Shown here in pieces: positions 1-6,424 of a DNA stretch of 16,933 bases. Made by a program: the position numbers and the translations under genes. How positions within the stretch are numbered: position 1 is the first letter of the stretch; every line of letters starts with the position of its first letter. Source of the DNA: JACDBD01 sp050743385 (lineage in GTDB: Bacteria > Actinomycetota > Acidimicrobiia > IMCC26256 > JACDBD01). The notes beneath the pieces are model-generated. The model saw only the letters and a program-made list of their open reading frames with translations, was not told the DNA's origin and did no database searches. The stretch lies in contig JBOGFJ010000095.1 of assembly GCA_050743385.1 (NCBI GenBank), forward strand, positions 1 to 16,933, written 5' to 3'.

Positions 1-99
1 GCTCTCCGCCTCGGCCGCGACAACACCTGGGAGCAGGAGCAGGCGCGGCTGCTCGAGCTGTACGACCAGATGGACGGGCGCCGACGCGCATCGCGTTGA
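1..99 (+). CDS. C-terminal tail of an upstream protein, possibly a glycosyltransferase (partial)
   Basis: An open frame runs from base 1 to a TGA at 97-99 and gives 32 residues rich in Arg, Glu and Leu, ending in an Arg-rich tail. The stretch around Trp10-Gln24 (TWEQEQARLLELYDQM) resembles the last helix of GT4-type glycosyltransferases, which often end in a similar W-x(n)-Y helix. The start and all catalytic parts lie outside the window, so the family is a guess from this helix and from the neighbouring genes. It is in the same orientation as the next gene but separated by an 85-bp gap with its own promoter-like box, so it probably ends a preceding transcription unit. Confidence 0.5.
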   Translation, partial: ALRLGRDNTWEQEQARLLELYDQMDGRRRASR

Positions 100-172
100 T
101 CGCCGACGCGTCCCGGTCGGCTGCTGCGCACGCACGTTTGTGCCTGGTCGCACAGGGACTGAGGCGACGCCT

Positions 173-178
173 TAGAGT
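173..178 (+). promoter_or_regulatory. Putative -10 box (TAGAGT) of a leaderless promoter
   Basis: The 85-bp gap 100-184 contains TAGAGT followed by CC. The GTG of the next gene begins 6 nt after the box, which would place the transcription start on the start codon itself. No Shine-Dalgarno sequence precedes that GTG, which agrees with a leaderless message. No convincing -35 hexamer is visible about 17 bp upstream. Confidence 0.4.
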
Positions 179-184
179 CCTGGC

Positions 185-1018
185 GTGGCGCGTGTGATCG
201 TTACGGGCGCGAACTCGCACTACTTCGACCCCCTGCTCACATTGTTGACGACGACGCTCGAGGTGAGCGCGGCTCCGATCGACGGCATCGTCGTCTGGGA
301 CCTCGGCCTGCGAAGATCTCAACGGTCGGTGCTGTGCAGCCTCGACGAGGTCGAAGTCGCAGCGCTTCCAGCCAGACGACGCTGGCCCTATGCCGATTGG
401 GCAGATCCGGCGCGGTTGCGAGAGTCCTACGCCTTCAAGCCGTTCGTACTGCTTCGAACGGGATTCCCGGGCGACACCCTCCTCTGGCTCGACGCCGGCG
501 TGGCCGTGCTGGGCGACCTCACGCCCGTGTTCGAGATGACCGAGCGGGACGGTGTCTTCCTCGTCGACAATCCGCCGCATCGAAACGACCGCTGGACTTC
601 CGAGGAGTGCGCCACGGTCATGTGTGCGAGCAAGGACGAGCTCCTCGGTCCGCAGATCGAGGCCAACATCATCGGTCTACACGTCGGCGGACGGTGGCAA
701 GCAGTCTTCGAGGAGTGGCTCTCGTACGCGACGCAACGGTCCGCCTTTGTCGGCAATCGTGAAGGGCATCGGCACGATCAGAGCGTGTTGTCGATCCTCG
801 CCGCCCGCCGCGCGATGCCCGTCTCCGAGCGGGCGCGGTTCTCGTGGAAAAGCGACCCCGAGAGCGCGCGAAAGGCCGGGGCGCTGTTCCTGGCTCATCG
901 CCGCGAACATCGTCAGGTACGCCTCGCGCCGCGTCGCAGGAGGGCACGGTTGGCCTTGCGCCTCCTCCTGCTCGAGCGAGCCGGTCGCGCGCTCGTAAGG
1001 GGCATGAGGGGGAGGTGA
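185..1018 (+). CDS. Putative GT-A-fold glycosyltransferase (DUF1647-like)
   Basis: The product is 277 aa and cytosolic, with no signal peptide or membrane segment. It starts on GTG at 185, directly after a -10-like box and without an SD sequence. Family hints, in order: a beta-strand start (ARVIVTGAN), SYAFKPF at 81-87, the acidic turn LLWLDAG at 99-105 that in this kind of GT-A protein stands where a DXD metal/nucleotide motif is expected, EANIIGLHVGG at 159-169 and HDQSVLSIL at 197-205, the late conserved element of DUF1647/GT8-like proteins. The last ~45 residues are very Arg/Leu-rich and look like a basic membrane-associating tail. Donor and acceptor cannot be told. It is followed 2 nt later by the GT11 gene, so the two are almost certainly cotranscribed. 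I am fairly sure it is a transferase, less sure of the exact family. Confidence 0.7.
   Translation: MARVIVTGANSHYFDPLLTLLTTTLEVSAAPIDGIVVWDLGLRRSQRSVLCSLDEVEVAALPARRRWPYADWADPARLRESYAFKPFVLLRTGFPGDTLLWLDAGVAVLGDLTPVFEMTERDGVFLVDNPPHRNDRWTSEECATVMCASKDELLGPQIEANIIGLHVGGRWQAVFEEWLSYATQRSAFVGNREGHRHDQSVLSILAARRAMPVSERARFSWKSDPESARKAGALFLAHRREHRQVRLAPRRRRARLALRLLLLERAGRALVRGMRGR
1011..1015 (+). promoter_or_regulatory. Shine-Dalgarno site for the GT11 gene
   Basis: GGAGG lies 5 nt before ATG 1021 and overlaps the end of the preceding gene. It fixes the start at 1021 and rules out the longer in-frame extension upstream, which would overlap the preceding gene by about 175 bp. Confidence 0.75.
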
Positions 1019-1020
1019 CG

Positions 1021-1914
1021 ATGGCCGGCGCACCCGTCATCGTCGAGCTGAGGGGCCGACTGGGAAACCAGTTGTTCGAGTTCGCCGCCGGCTATGCACT
1101 CAGCCGGAGACTCGGATGCCCCTTGTTGTTCTCGAGTCGGCGGCTGTGGGGCGCGCCCCTCGAGCTCCACCGTCTGATCGGCGGCCTGTACCGCGAGGCG
1201 AGCCTCGGTCAGCTCCTGCGCGTAGGGAGGTTCGACTACCGGACCCACGGCATGCTGCACCTCGACTCCGTGTGGGGTGGCGCCGCGAGGACGTGGTCCC
1301 GACTCACCGGGCACGCTCTCATCGTCGACAGCGACGCTCGTCAGGTCTTCGACGCCCACGTGTTGGAGGCCAGGCCTCCCTGCGTGTTGCGAGGTTATTT
1401 CGAGACTGAGCTCTACTTCTCCGATTGCGCCTCCGACGTGCAGCACGCGATACAGCTCCCACCGCTCGACGACGTCCTGCCCGCCGGCCTTTCCCGCCCG
1501 ATCGTCGGCGTCTCCTTCCGGCGCGGCGACTTCAACACCAGCGCGGGGACACTCCCGCTCGAGTACTACGAGGTCGCCCTCTCGAGCCTCTGCAAACGCG
1601 TGCAACCGGGGACGCTCATGGTGTTCGGCGACGATCCCGTCTTCAACGAGCTGGCTCAGCCCTGGCTGGAGCGCTTCGGACCTGTCGTGAACGGCGAGCG
1701 GCCGACGGGCGACCCACTCGTCGCCCTGGCGTTGCTTGCTGCCTGTGACCACCACGTGATTGCGAACTCGACCTTCTCGTGGTGGGGGGCATGGCTGGGT
1801 GAGCGCCGCGCGCCGACCTCGGGCGAACGTGTGGTACTCGCGCCCGCCGACTGGCGGCGAGGGAGGCCGGCGCCCGACGTGATCCCGGACCGTTGGACGG
1901 CGGTGAGCTGGTGA
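1021..1914 (+). CDS. GT11-family fucosyltransferase (alpha-1,2-fucosyltransferase-like)
   Basis: The product is 297 aa, the usual length for GT11 enzymes, which transfer L-fucose from GDP-fucose to a sugar acceptor on the cytosolic face. All family landmarks are present: N-terminal GRLGNQLFEFA at 12-22, the donor-binding HxRRGDY-type motif as GVSFRRGDF at 163-171, and the C-terminal NSTFSWWGAWLG at 249-260. The usual His of HxRRGDY is Ser165 here, while both Arg and the GD are kept. GDP-fucose synthesis genes (gmd, fcl) are not in this window, so the donor must be made elsewhere. The stop overlaps the next start as GTGA, indicating translational coupling. The family is well supported; linkage and acceptor are unknown. 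Confidence 0.92.
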   Translation: MAGAPVIVELRGRLGNQLFEFAAGYALSRRLGCPLLFSSRRLWGAPLELHRLIGGLYREASLGQLLRVGRFDYRTHGMLHLDSVWGGAARTWSRLTGHALIVDSDARQVFDAHVLEARPPCVLRGYFETELYFSDCASDVQHAIQLPPLDDVLPAGLSRPIVGVSFRRGDFNTSAGTLPLEYYEVALSSLCKRVQPGTLMVFGDDPVFNELAQPWLERFGPVVNGERPTGDPLVALALLAACDHHVIANSTFSWWGAWLGERRAPTSGERVVLAPADWRRGRPAPDVIPDRWTAVSW

Positions 1915-2873
1915 GGTTTCTCGCCGACGAGCGGCTGTATACCGATACGGCTCGTTGCCTGGAGTTTCTTCGCGAGCTCGACACGGAGGCCGAGACGCCT
2001 CCGTCAGGACAGCGGGACCGCTACCACCTCTACTGGCACGGCCCCTTTTCACGCAAGCAGGCTTTGGCGGTCAAGTCGTTCCTCGCGACGCAGAATCTCG
2101 ATCACACGGAGCTCTGGCTCTGGCTGGACGACGAGGCGGGATACGAGGGTCACGCGGAGAATCCTTACCTCCGACCCCTACGCCCCTTCCTGCAAGTCAG
2201 ACGCTTCGATCCGACGCTCGAGGCGGCGGACACGCCGCTCCAGGGCAGGTCAGACCTCTATCAAGGTGCGCGTCCCAGCCCACGGTCCGACTTCTTTCGT
2301 TTCGTCGTGCTCTACAAGCACGGCGGGACGTACGTCGACATGGATGTGATGTTCCTCCGCGACCTCCGCATGCTCCGGAGCGACGCCCGGTTCTCGGGCG
2401 AGTTCTGCTACCGATGGTCCACCCATCTCCCGTACGGCAACAGTGCCGTGTTGGCGCTCCGGAAGGAAAGCGACACCGCCCTCGCGCTCCTGGCTCGGTG
2501 TGCCGAGACGGGCAGCTGCTACCCGCGGACCGTGCTCGACTTCGATGCCAATCGACACGTCGACCTCATGGTCGTGCCGTGCGTCGCGTTCGACCCGCTG
2601 TGGCCGCATCACGACGGCCAGAACGAATACACGAGCGCGCCATTCAGCCGGTTTCCCGAGTTCTTCCGGCGCTTCGGCTGGTGGTTCCGGAGACCGCGTC
2701 TGCGTTCCCACCGCGAGTTCTTTCCGGGCGCCTTCACCTACCACTGGCACAACTGCTGGGACGCGCCCGAGCACGAAGACTCGTACTTCGGCCTCTTCGA
2801 CGCCGAGTTCGACCGCGTTCTGCGGGAGCGGCTGGCCGTCGAGCCGGCGTCCCCCGGCGGCGCTCCTCGGTGA
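1911..2873 (+). CDS. DXD-motif glycosyltransferase (Gly_transf_sug / GT32-like)
   Basis: The product is 320 aa. The core is SDFFRFVVLYKHGG at 126-139 followed by TYVDMDVMFL at 140-149. This is the hallmark of the Gly_transf_sug (GT32/OCH1-like, capsular polysaccharide synthesis) family, in which the DxD (Asp143, Asp145) binds the metal-nucleotide sugar. The start LYWHGPFSR near residue 35 is also typical. A second half with several aromatic residues (YHWHNCWD near 277-284) completes the GT-A fold. I chose GTG 1911 because it overlaps the previous TGA as GTGA; an in-frame TTG at 1893 would add six residues but has no SD. The sugar donor cannot be deduced. The enzyme probably adds one residue to the same repeat unit as the adjacent fucosyltransferase. 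Confidence 0.85.
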   Translation: MRFLADERLYTDTARCLEFLRELDTEAETPPSGQRDRYHLYWHGPFSRKQALAVKSFLATQNLDHTELWLWLDDEAGYEGHAENPYLRPLRPFLQVRRFDPTLEAADTPLQGRSDLYQGARPSPRSDFFRFVVLYKHGGTYVDMDVMFLRDLRMLRSDARFSGEFCYRWSTHLPYGNSAVLALRKESDTALALLARCAETGSCYPRTVLDFDANRHVDLMVVPCVAFDPLWPHHDGQNEYTSAPFSRFPEFFRRFGWWFRRPRLRSHREFFPGAFTYHWHNCWDAPEHEDSYFGLFDAEFDRVLRERLAVEPASPGGAPR

Positions 2874-2892
2874 GAGACGCCGCCAAAGTTCG

Positions 2893-2898
2893 TATAGT
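2893..2898 (+). promoter_or_regulatory. Putative -10 box (TATAGT) ahead of the GT-B gene pair
   Basis: TATAGTCC in the 55-bp gap after the GT32-like gene is the most AT-rich hexamer nearby and closely resembles the box at 173-178 (shared TA-N-AGTCC). A GTG begins 7 nt downstream at 2906. No good -35 is seen. It suggests that the two GT-B genes can be transcribed separately from the GT11/GT32 genes. Confidence 0.4.
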
Positions 2899-2905
2899 CC
2901 GCGCC

Positions 2906-2932
2906 GTGCACACGGTCGTGCAGTCACCGTGA
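2906..2932 (+). other. Possible 8-codon leader ORF coupled to the next gene
   Basis: GTG 2906 opens an 8-codon frame (VHTVVQSP) whose TGA at 2930-2932 overlaps the GTG start of the next gene (2929) as GTGA. The real gene has no SD sequence, so ribosomes entering on this leaderless mini-ORF could re-initiate at 2929. This is visible only as geometry; the short ORF could be chance. Confidence 0.25.
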
Positions 2933-4077
2933 CGCCGACTCCGGTTCTCCTCTACCGGGGGCCGCTCGAACGCAGTCGGCTCGCGCTCGTGGTCGATGCG
3001 ATGACCGAGGCGTTCCGAACGCCGGCGGCGTTCCGCTGGCTCGTCCCACCCCCGTTGGATGTCGATTCGGAGGAGGTCGCAGACCGGCTACGGCTGTTCC
3101 TCGACGCACACGACGGCCAGTTCGCCACCCACAGCGTGCACGACGGCCGGCTGCGGTCGCTCCCTTCCGCCACCCGGGAGCTGCGCGGTCTGGTGGATCG
3201 CGGGGCGCCGATCGTGGGCTTCCAGTTCACGGCCATCTTCTACGTGCGGCTGCTGCGTCGGGGCCATCCGTTCTGCTGGGTGATCAACGGGCTTCCCGAA
3301 CAGCGACTCCTGGAGCCCGCGCTGCGCGACCACCCCGCCGTCAAGGCGCAGTGGGCGGCGGCACGGCTCGGTCCGAAGCCACAGCTCACCCTGGTGACGA
3401 CCGAGGCGATGGGCCGGCTCACTTCCGAACGCTTGGGGGGCCTCGACTGGATCGCGGTGCCCTCCTCCACGGACCTGGCCGAGTTCAGCCCCAAAGTCGA
3501 GCTGCCGCGCTCCTACCTCACGTTCGTCGGCACCGACGCCCCGTGGCAGGGCCTCGATCTGCTCGCGGCGGTGTGGCGCGAGCTTGCCCGGCGAGACCCC
3601 GACCTGCGGTTCCGGATCGTGTCGCGCGAGCCGGGAGTTCGGGTGGTGCGGGACTCGGTACCGCGGACCGACATCCGATCGGTCGCGGAGCCGGCGGACG
3701 TGGCGCCGTTGCTGTGGGAGGCGGAGGCGGGATTTCTTCTCCGGAGCCCGAGCCTCATCAGCAGCACCACGACCCAGATCAAGTTCGCCGAGTACGTCGC
3801 TGCAGGGGTCCCGGTGGTGGCCACCGACATCGGCTGGGAGACCGGCGACGTGATCCGCCGTACCGGATGCGGAATGCTCGTGCCGTACACGGCGACACCG
3901 GCGGAGATGGCCGACGCCTACCTCGAGTTCCGGACGGAGGGGCTCGAGCAGGCTCGGCGCGCGTGCAGAGAAGCGGTGAAGCTCCGCGACCGCGCCGTCG
4001 GGGTTCAACGATTCGCGGCCGCGCTCCAGCGGGCCGGAGTCGCGATGCCTGCCGCCCGGCCCGGCGCGACGGGATGA
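2929..4077 (+). CDS. GT-B-fold glycosyltransferase (divergent GT4-like)
   Basis: The product is 382 aa, the usual size of a GT-B enzyme. The N-terminal half is weakly conserved. The C-terminal donor-binding half is clearer: SYLTFVGTDAPWQGLDLLAA at 195-214 (the 'we see strand, then GLDLL' element of GT4), RFRIVSREPG at 228-237, and QIKFAEYVAAGVPVVATDIG at 283-302, the family's nucleotide-binding helix. The usual E-x7-E pair is not present in standard form; only Glu288 of FAEYVAAG is obvious. I chose GTG 2929 because conserved sequence begins right after it and because it overlaps a mini-ORF stop. The end overlaps the next gene as ATGA. Acceptor and donor are unknown. Confidence 0.8.
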   Translation: MTPTPVLLYRGPLERSRLALVVDAMTEAFRTPAAFRWLVPPPLDVDSEEVADRLRLFLDAHDGQFATHSVHDGRLRSLPSATRELRGLVDRGAPIVGFQFTAIFYVRLLRRGHPFCWVINGLPEQRLLEPALRDHPAVKAQWAAARLGPKPQLTLVTTEAMGRLTSERLGGLDWIAVPSSTDLAEFSPKVELPRSYLTFVGTDAPWQGLDLLAAVWRELARRDPDLRFRIVSREPGVRVVRDSVPRTDIRSVAEPADVAPLLWEAEAGFLLRSPSLISSTTTQIKFAEYVAAGVPVVATDIGWETGDVIRRTGCGMLVPYTATPAEMADAYLEFRTEGLEQARRACREAVKLRDRAVGVQRFAAALQRAGVAMPAARPGATG

Positions 4078-5315
4078 TCGAGCTCCCCGAGGTACGGGTC
4101 AGGATGATCGCCTTCCGCCAGCACGACCGGGTGGCGCGGATCTGGAGGGAGGCGGAGGCACTCGCGCAGGCCGGCGCGCGCGTCGAGGTCTTCCTCCTGC
4201 GCCGTGAGGGCCAGCCCGCAGTTGCCCACCTGGATTCGGGAGTCCGGGTGGTCAGGCCGACCTCGCTGCGACCCGACAGCCGCAAGCCGGGGCAGGCGAT
4301 TCGCGGGTACGCCGCCTTTCTCGGAGCGGTCGGTCGTGAACCGGCCGATGTGTACCACTGTCTCGACGGCGCCACGCTCCCGCTCGGGGTCGTCCTCGCC
4401 CGGCGCGACAGGGCGCGTCTCGTGTACGACGCGGCCGACTACTTCACCGACCACCTGCCGGCTCCCCCGTCGGAGACGTTCATCGAGCGCGTCCGCAGGC
4501 GGTACTCCACCCATTATCTGTGGGAGATGCTCCTCATCAAGCGCGCCGACCTCCACGTCACGGTCAGTGAGGGGGTGGCGCGGCTCCTCGCCGCCCGCTA
4601 CCGCCTCCCGCGCAAGCCCGTCGTCGTTCCGAACTCGGCTGCCTACCTGCGACCGACCGACCGGAGCCGGGCCCTGCTTCGCGCCGCGGTCCACGCCGAT
4701 CCGAGTGAGCAGATCGTGGTGTTCCTCGGCTCGGTGCACCAGCACGCTTCGGACGCGCTCGAAGGTGACCGACGGCGCGGTCTCGACGGCCTCATCGACG
4801 CCGTCGCGCGTCTCCCTCGTACGCGCCTCGTCATCATCGGATCGGCACCCGACGAGTACAAGGCGTCCGTACTCGAGCGCGCCCGTCAGCGCGGTGGAGC
4901 GTCCGGGGTCTCGTTTCTCGGCACCCGCCCGTATCCCGAGTACATCGAGCTGGCGTCGGGAGGAGACGTGGGTGCGTACCTCACGGGCGCGAGAAGGCAG
5001 TCGGCGTCGTATGCGCACACACTGCCCAACCGGCTCTTCGACCTCATCATGGCTCGGATGCCGCTCATCGTCGGGTCCGGAACCGCGACCGCGCGGATCG
5101 TCCACGACTACGAGATTGGTGTCGTCGTCGGTCAGATCGACCCATCCGGCGTCGCCGCCGCGATCGAGGCGGTAGCCACCCGGAAGCCCGGCACACGGTT
5201 CGGCGCGAACTTGGAGCGAGCGGCGCGCGAGCTCTGTTGGGAGCGGCAGGCGGAGCGGCTCCTCTCGGCCTATTCCGTGCTGTGCACGCGTGCCAGTGTG
5301 AGCACCTCTTCGTAG
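4074..5315 (+). CDS. GT-B-fold glycosyltransferase (GT4-like)
   Basis: The product is 413 aa. Landmarks: RVRMIAFRQHDRVARIWREAEAL at 8-30 (start of the acceptor domain), VYHCLDG at 93-99, LVYDAADYF at 116-124, ADLHVTVSEGVARLL at 158-172 and KPVVVPNSA at 181-189. A Rossmann-like strand (IVVFLGSVHQ), VIIGSAP and the region LPNRLFDLIMARMPLIVG then correspond to the donor-site helix of GT4. As in its upstream neighbour, the classical E-x7-E is missing: the donor helix carries Arg and Asp where Glu is expected. The start ATG 4074 overlaps the previous TGA as ATGA, so the pair is translationally coupled. The 3' end runs 46 bp into the convergent GT4 gene on the other strand. Specific sugar unknown. 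Confidence 0.83.
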   Translation: MIELPEVRVRMIAFRQHDRVARIWREAEALAQAGARVEVFLLRREGQPAVAHLDSGVRVVRPTSLRPDSRKPGQAIRGYAAFLGAVGREPADVYHCLDGATLPLGVVLARRDRARLVYDAADYFTDHLPAPPSETFIERVRRRYSTHYLWEMLLIKRADLHVTVSEGVARLLAARYRLPRKPVVVPNSAAYLRPTDRSRALLRAAVHADPSEQIVVFLGSVHQHASDALEGDRRRGLDGLIDAVARLPRTRLVIIGSAPDEYKASVLERARQRGGASGVSFLGTRPYPEYIELASGGDVGAYLTGARRQSASYAHTLPNRLFDLIMARMPLIVGSGTATARIVHDYEIGVVVGQIDPSGVAAAIEAVATRKPGTRFGANLERAARELCWERQAERLLSAYSVLCTRASVSTSS

Positions 5316-6424
5316 GTCCTTTCGTACCGGCGCGCGACGGTGGCGATCGAGAAGTTGGACACGATGTGTCTTCGCGCCTGGACGCCCATGACGCGACGCT
5401 CGGGTCCCGTCATGCGCAGGAGCTCGACGACCGCGTCGGCCAGCGCGGGCGGATCACGAGGCGGCACGACCCGTCCGGTCCCTCCGATCAGGCTCCGGGC
5501 GTTCCCGATGTCGGTGGCGACGCAGGCCAGCCCCGTGGCCATGGCCTCCGAGATCGCGACCGAGAACGCCTCGCCGAACGCCGACGTCGAGAGGGCCAGG
5601 TCGAACGCGGCGGTGAGCTCGGGCATGTCGTGGCGGTCGCCGAGCACCGTCACCCGATCCCGGATGCCGGCGCCGTCGAGCAGGCGCACGAGGTCGGGGT
5701 TGTCCCAGGTGATGTTGCGACCGCACAGCACGAAGCGCACCTCCGGGAGGCGGTCGAGGATCATGCGGGCGGCTGCGGCAAACGTGGGGTGGTCCTTCTG
5801 CGGGTCGAACCGGGCGACCAGTCCGACCAGGGAGGCGGGTTCGGATACCCCGAGCTCGGTCCGCACCCGTGCGCGACCGTCGGGGTCGGGACGGAACCGG
5901 TCGGTGTCGACGCCGTTCGGGACGACCCGCAGCTTGTCGGCGCGGTAGCCCATCGCCGCGTGCGCCCGTGCCGCCTCGTCGGAGGCGCAGAGGATGAGGC
6001 TCGGCAGCCGGTTCGAGAGCCGGGCACAGACCTGAGCCGTGCGCATGTTCGCGCGCAGCCGCCCGACGGGTTCGAGCGCGGTCTGGTGCACGCTCCACAA
6101 CAACGGCGGCCGTCCGGCGACGAGGGTTGCAAGGCCTCCGAGGAGGTCGGCCTTGTACAGCCACGTCTCGACGAGATCAGGTCGCAGCCCGCGCAACAGG
6201 CGGACCAGGCGCCCGAACGCGACTGGGTTGGGAACCGACGGCTGGAATCCGATCGCATGCACCGGGATGCCCGACGCCTCGATCGTCTCCGCCAACGCCC
6301 CGCGGTCGGTGAGCGAGATCACGGCCTGATCCCAAGCGGGAGCCAGACGTGCGCTCACGTCGATGAGCACCCGCTCGGCGCCACCGGGCTCGAGACGTGG
6401 GAGCACATGAACGATCCGTCTCAT
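5270..6424 (-). CDS. Glycosyltransferase family 4
   Basis: The product is 384 aa with a canonical GT4 (GPGTF) layout. GGAER at 14-18 forms the N-terminal glycine loop, ETWLYKADLLGGL at 86-98 and SVHQT at 111-115 lie in the acceptor domain, VVPNGVDTDRFRP at 167-179 marks the domain hinge, and VGLVARFDPQKDH at 200-212 opens the donor domain. The E-x7-E pair is intact at Glu285 and Glu293 inside GEAFSVAISEAMATG. It should be a retaining transferase using a nucleotide-sugar donor in the cytosol. Its ATG overlaps the TGA of the DUF2264 gene (ATGA), so the two form one coupled unit. Its last 46 bp overlap the 3' end of the plus-strand GT-B gene. Confidence 0.92.
   Translation of the reverse strand: MRRIVHVLPRLEPGGAERVLIDVSARLAPAWDQAVISLTDRGALAETIEASGIPVHAIGFQPSVPNPVAFGRLVRLLRGLRPDLVETWLYKADLLGGLATLVAGRPPLLWSVHQTALEPVGRLRANMRTAQVCARLSNRLPSLILCASDEAARAHAAMGYRADKLRVVPNGVDTDRFRPDPDGRARVRTELGVSEPASLVGLVARFDPQKDHPTFAAAARMILDRLPEVRFVLCGRNITWDNPDLVRLLDGAGIRDRVTVLGDRHDMPELTAAFDLALSTSAFGEAFSVAISEAMATGLACVATDIGNARSLIGGTGRVVPPRDPPALADAVVELLRMTGPERRVMGVQARRHIVSNFSIATVARRYERTYEEVLTLARVHSTE

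Noticed and set aside
132..143. GCAC-GTTT-GTGC hairpin in the first gap, as a terminator of the upstream gene
   Set aside because: Only a 4-bp stem and no T-run after it; too weak to call.
880..1018. Possible frameshift near the end of the DUF1647-like GT, because the tail becomes very Arg-rich
   Set aside because: The other two frames give no better family match, and the stop is placed just before a good SD and start. A basic tail is plausible; without an alignment I cannot call a frameshift.
844..1020. N-terminal extension of the fucosyltransferase
   Set aside because: It would overlap the preceding gene by about 175 bp; ATG 1021 has a strong GGAGG and the GT11 motif starts at residue 12.
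913..2052. A 379-codon minus-strand open frame
   Set aside because: Antisense to the GT11 and GT32-like genes, both of which have unambiguous motifs.
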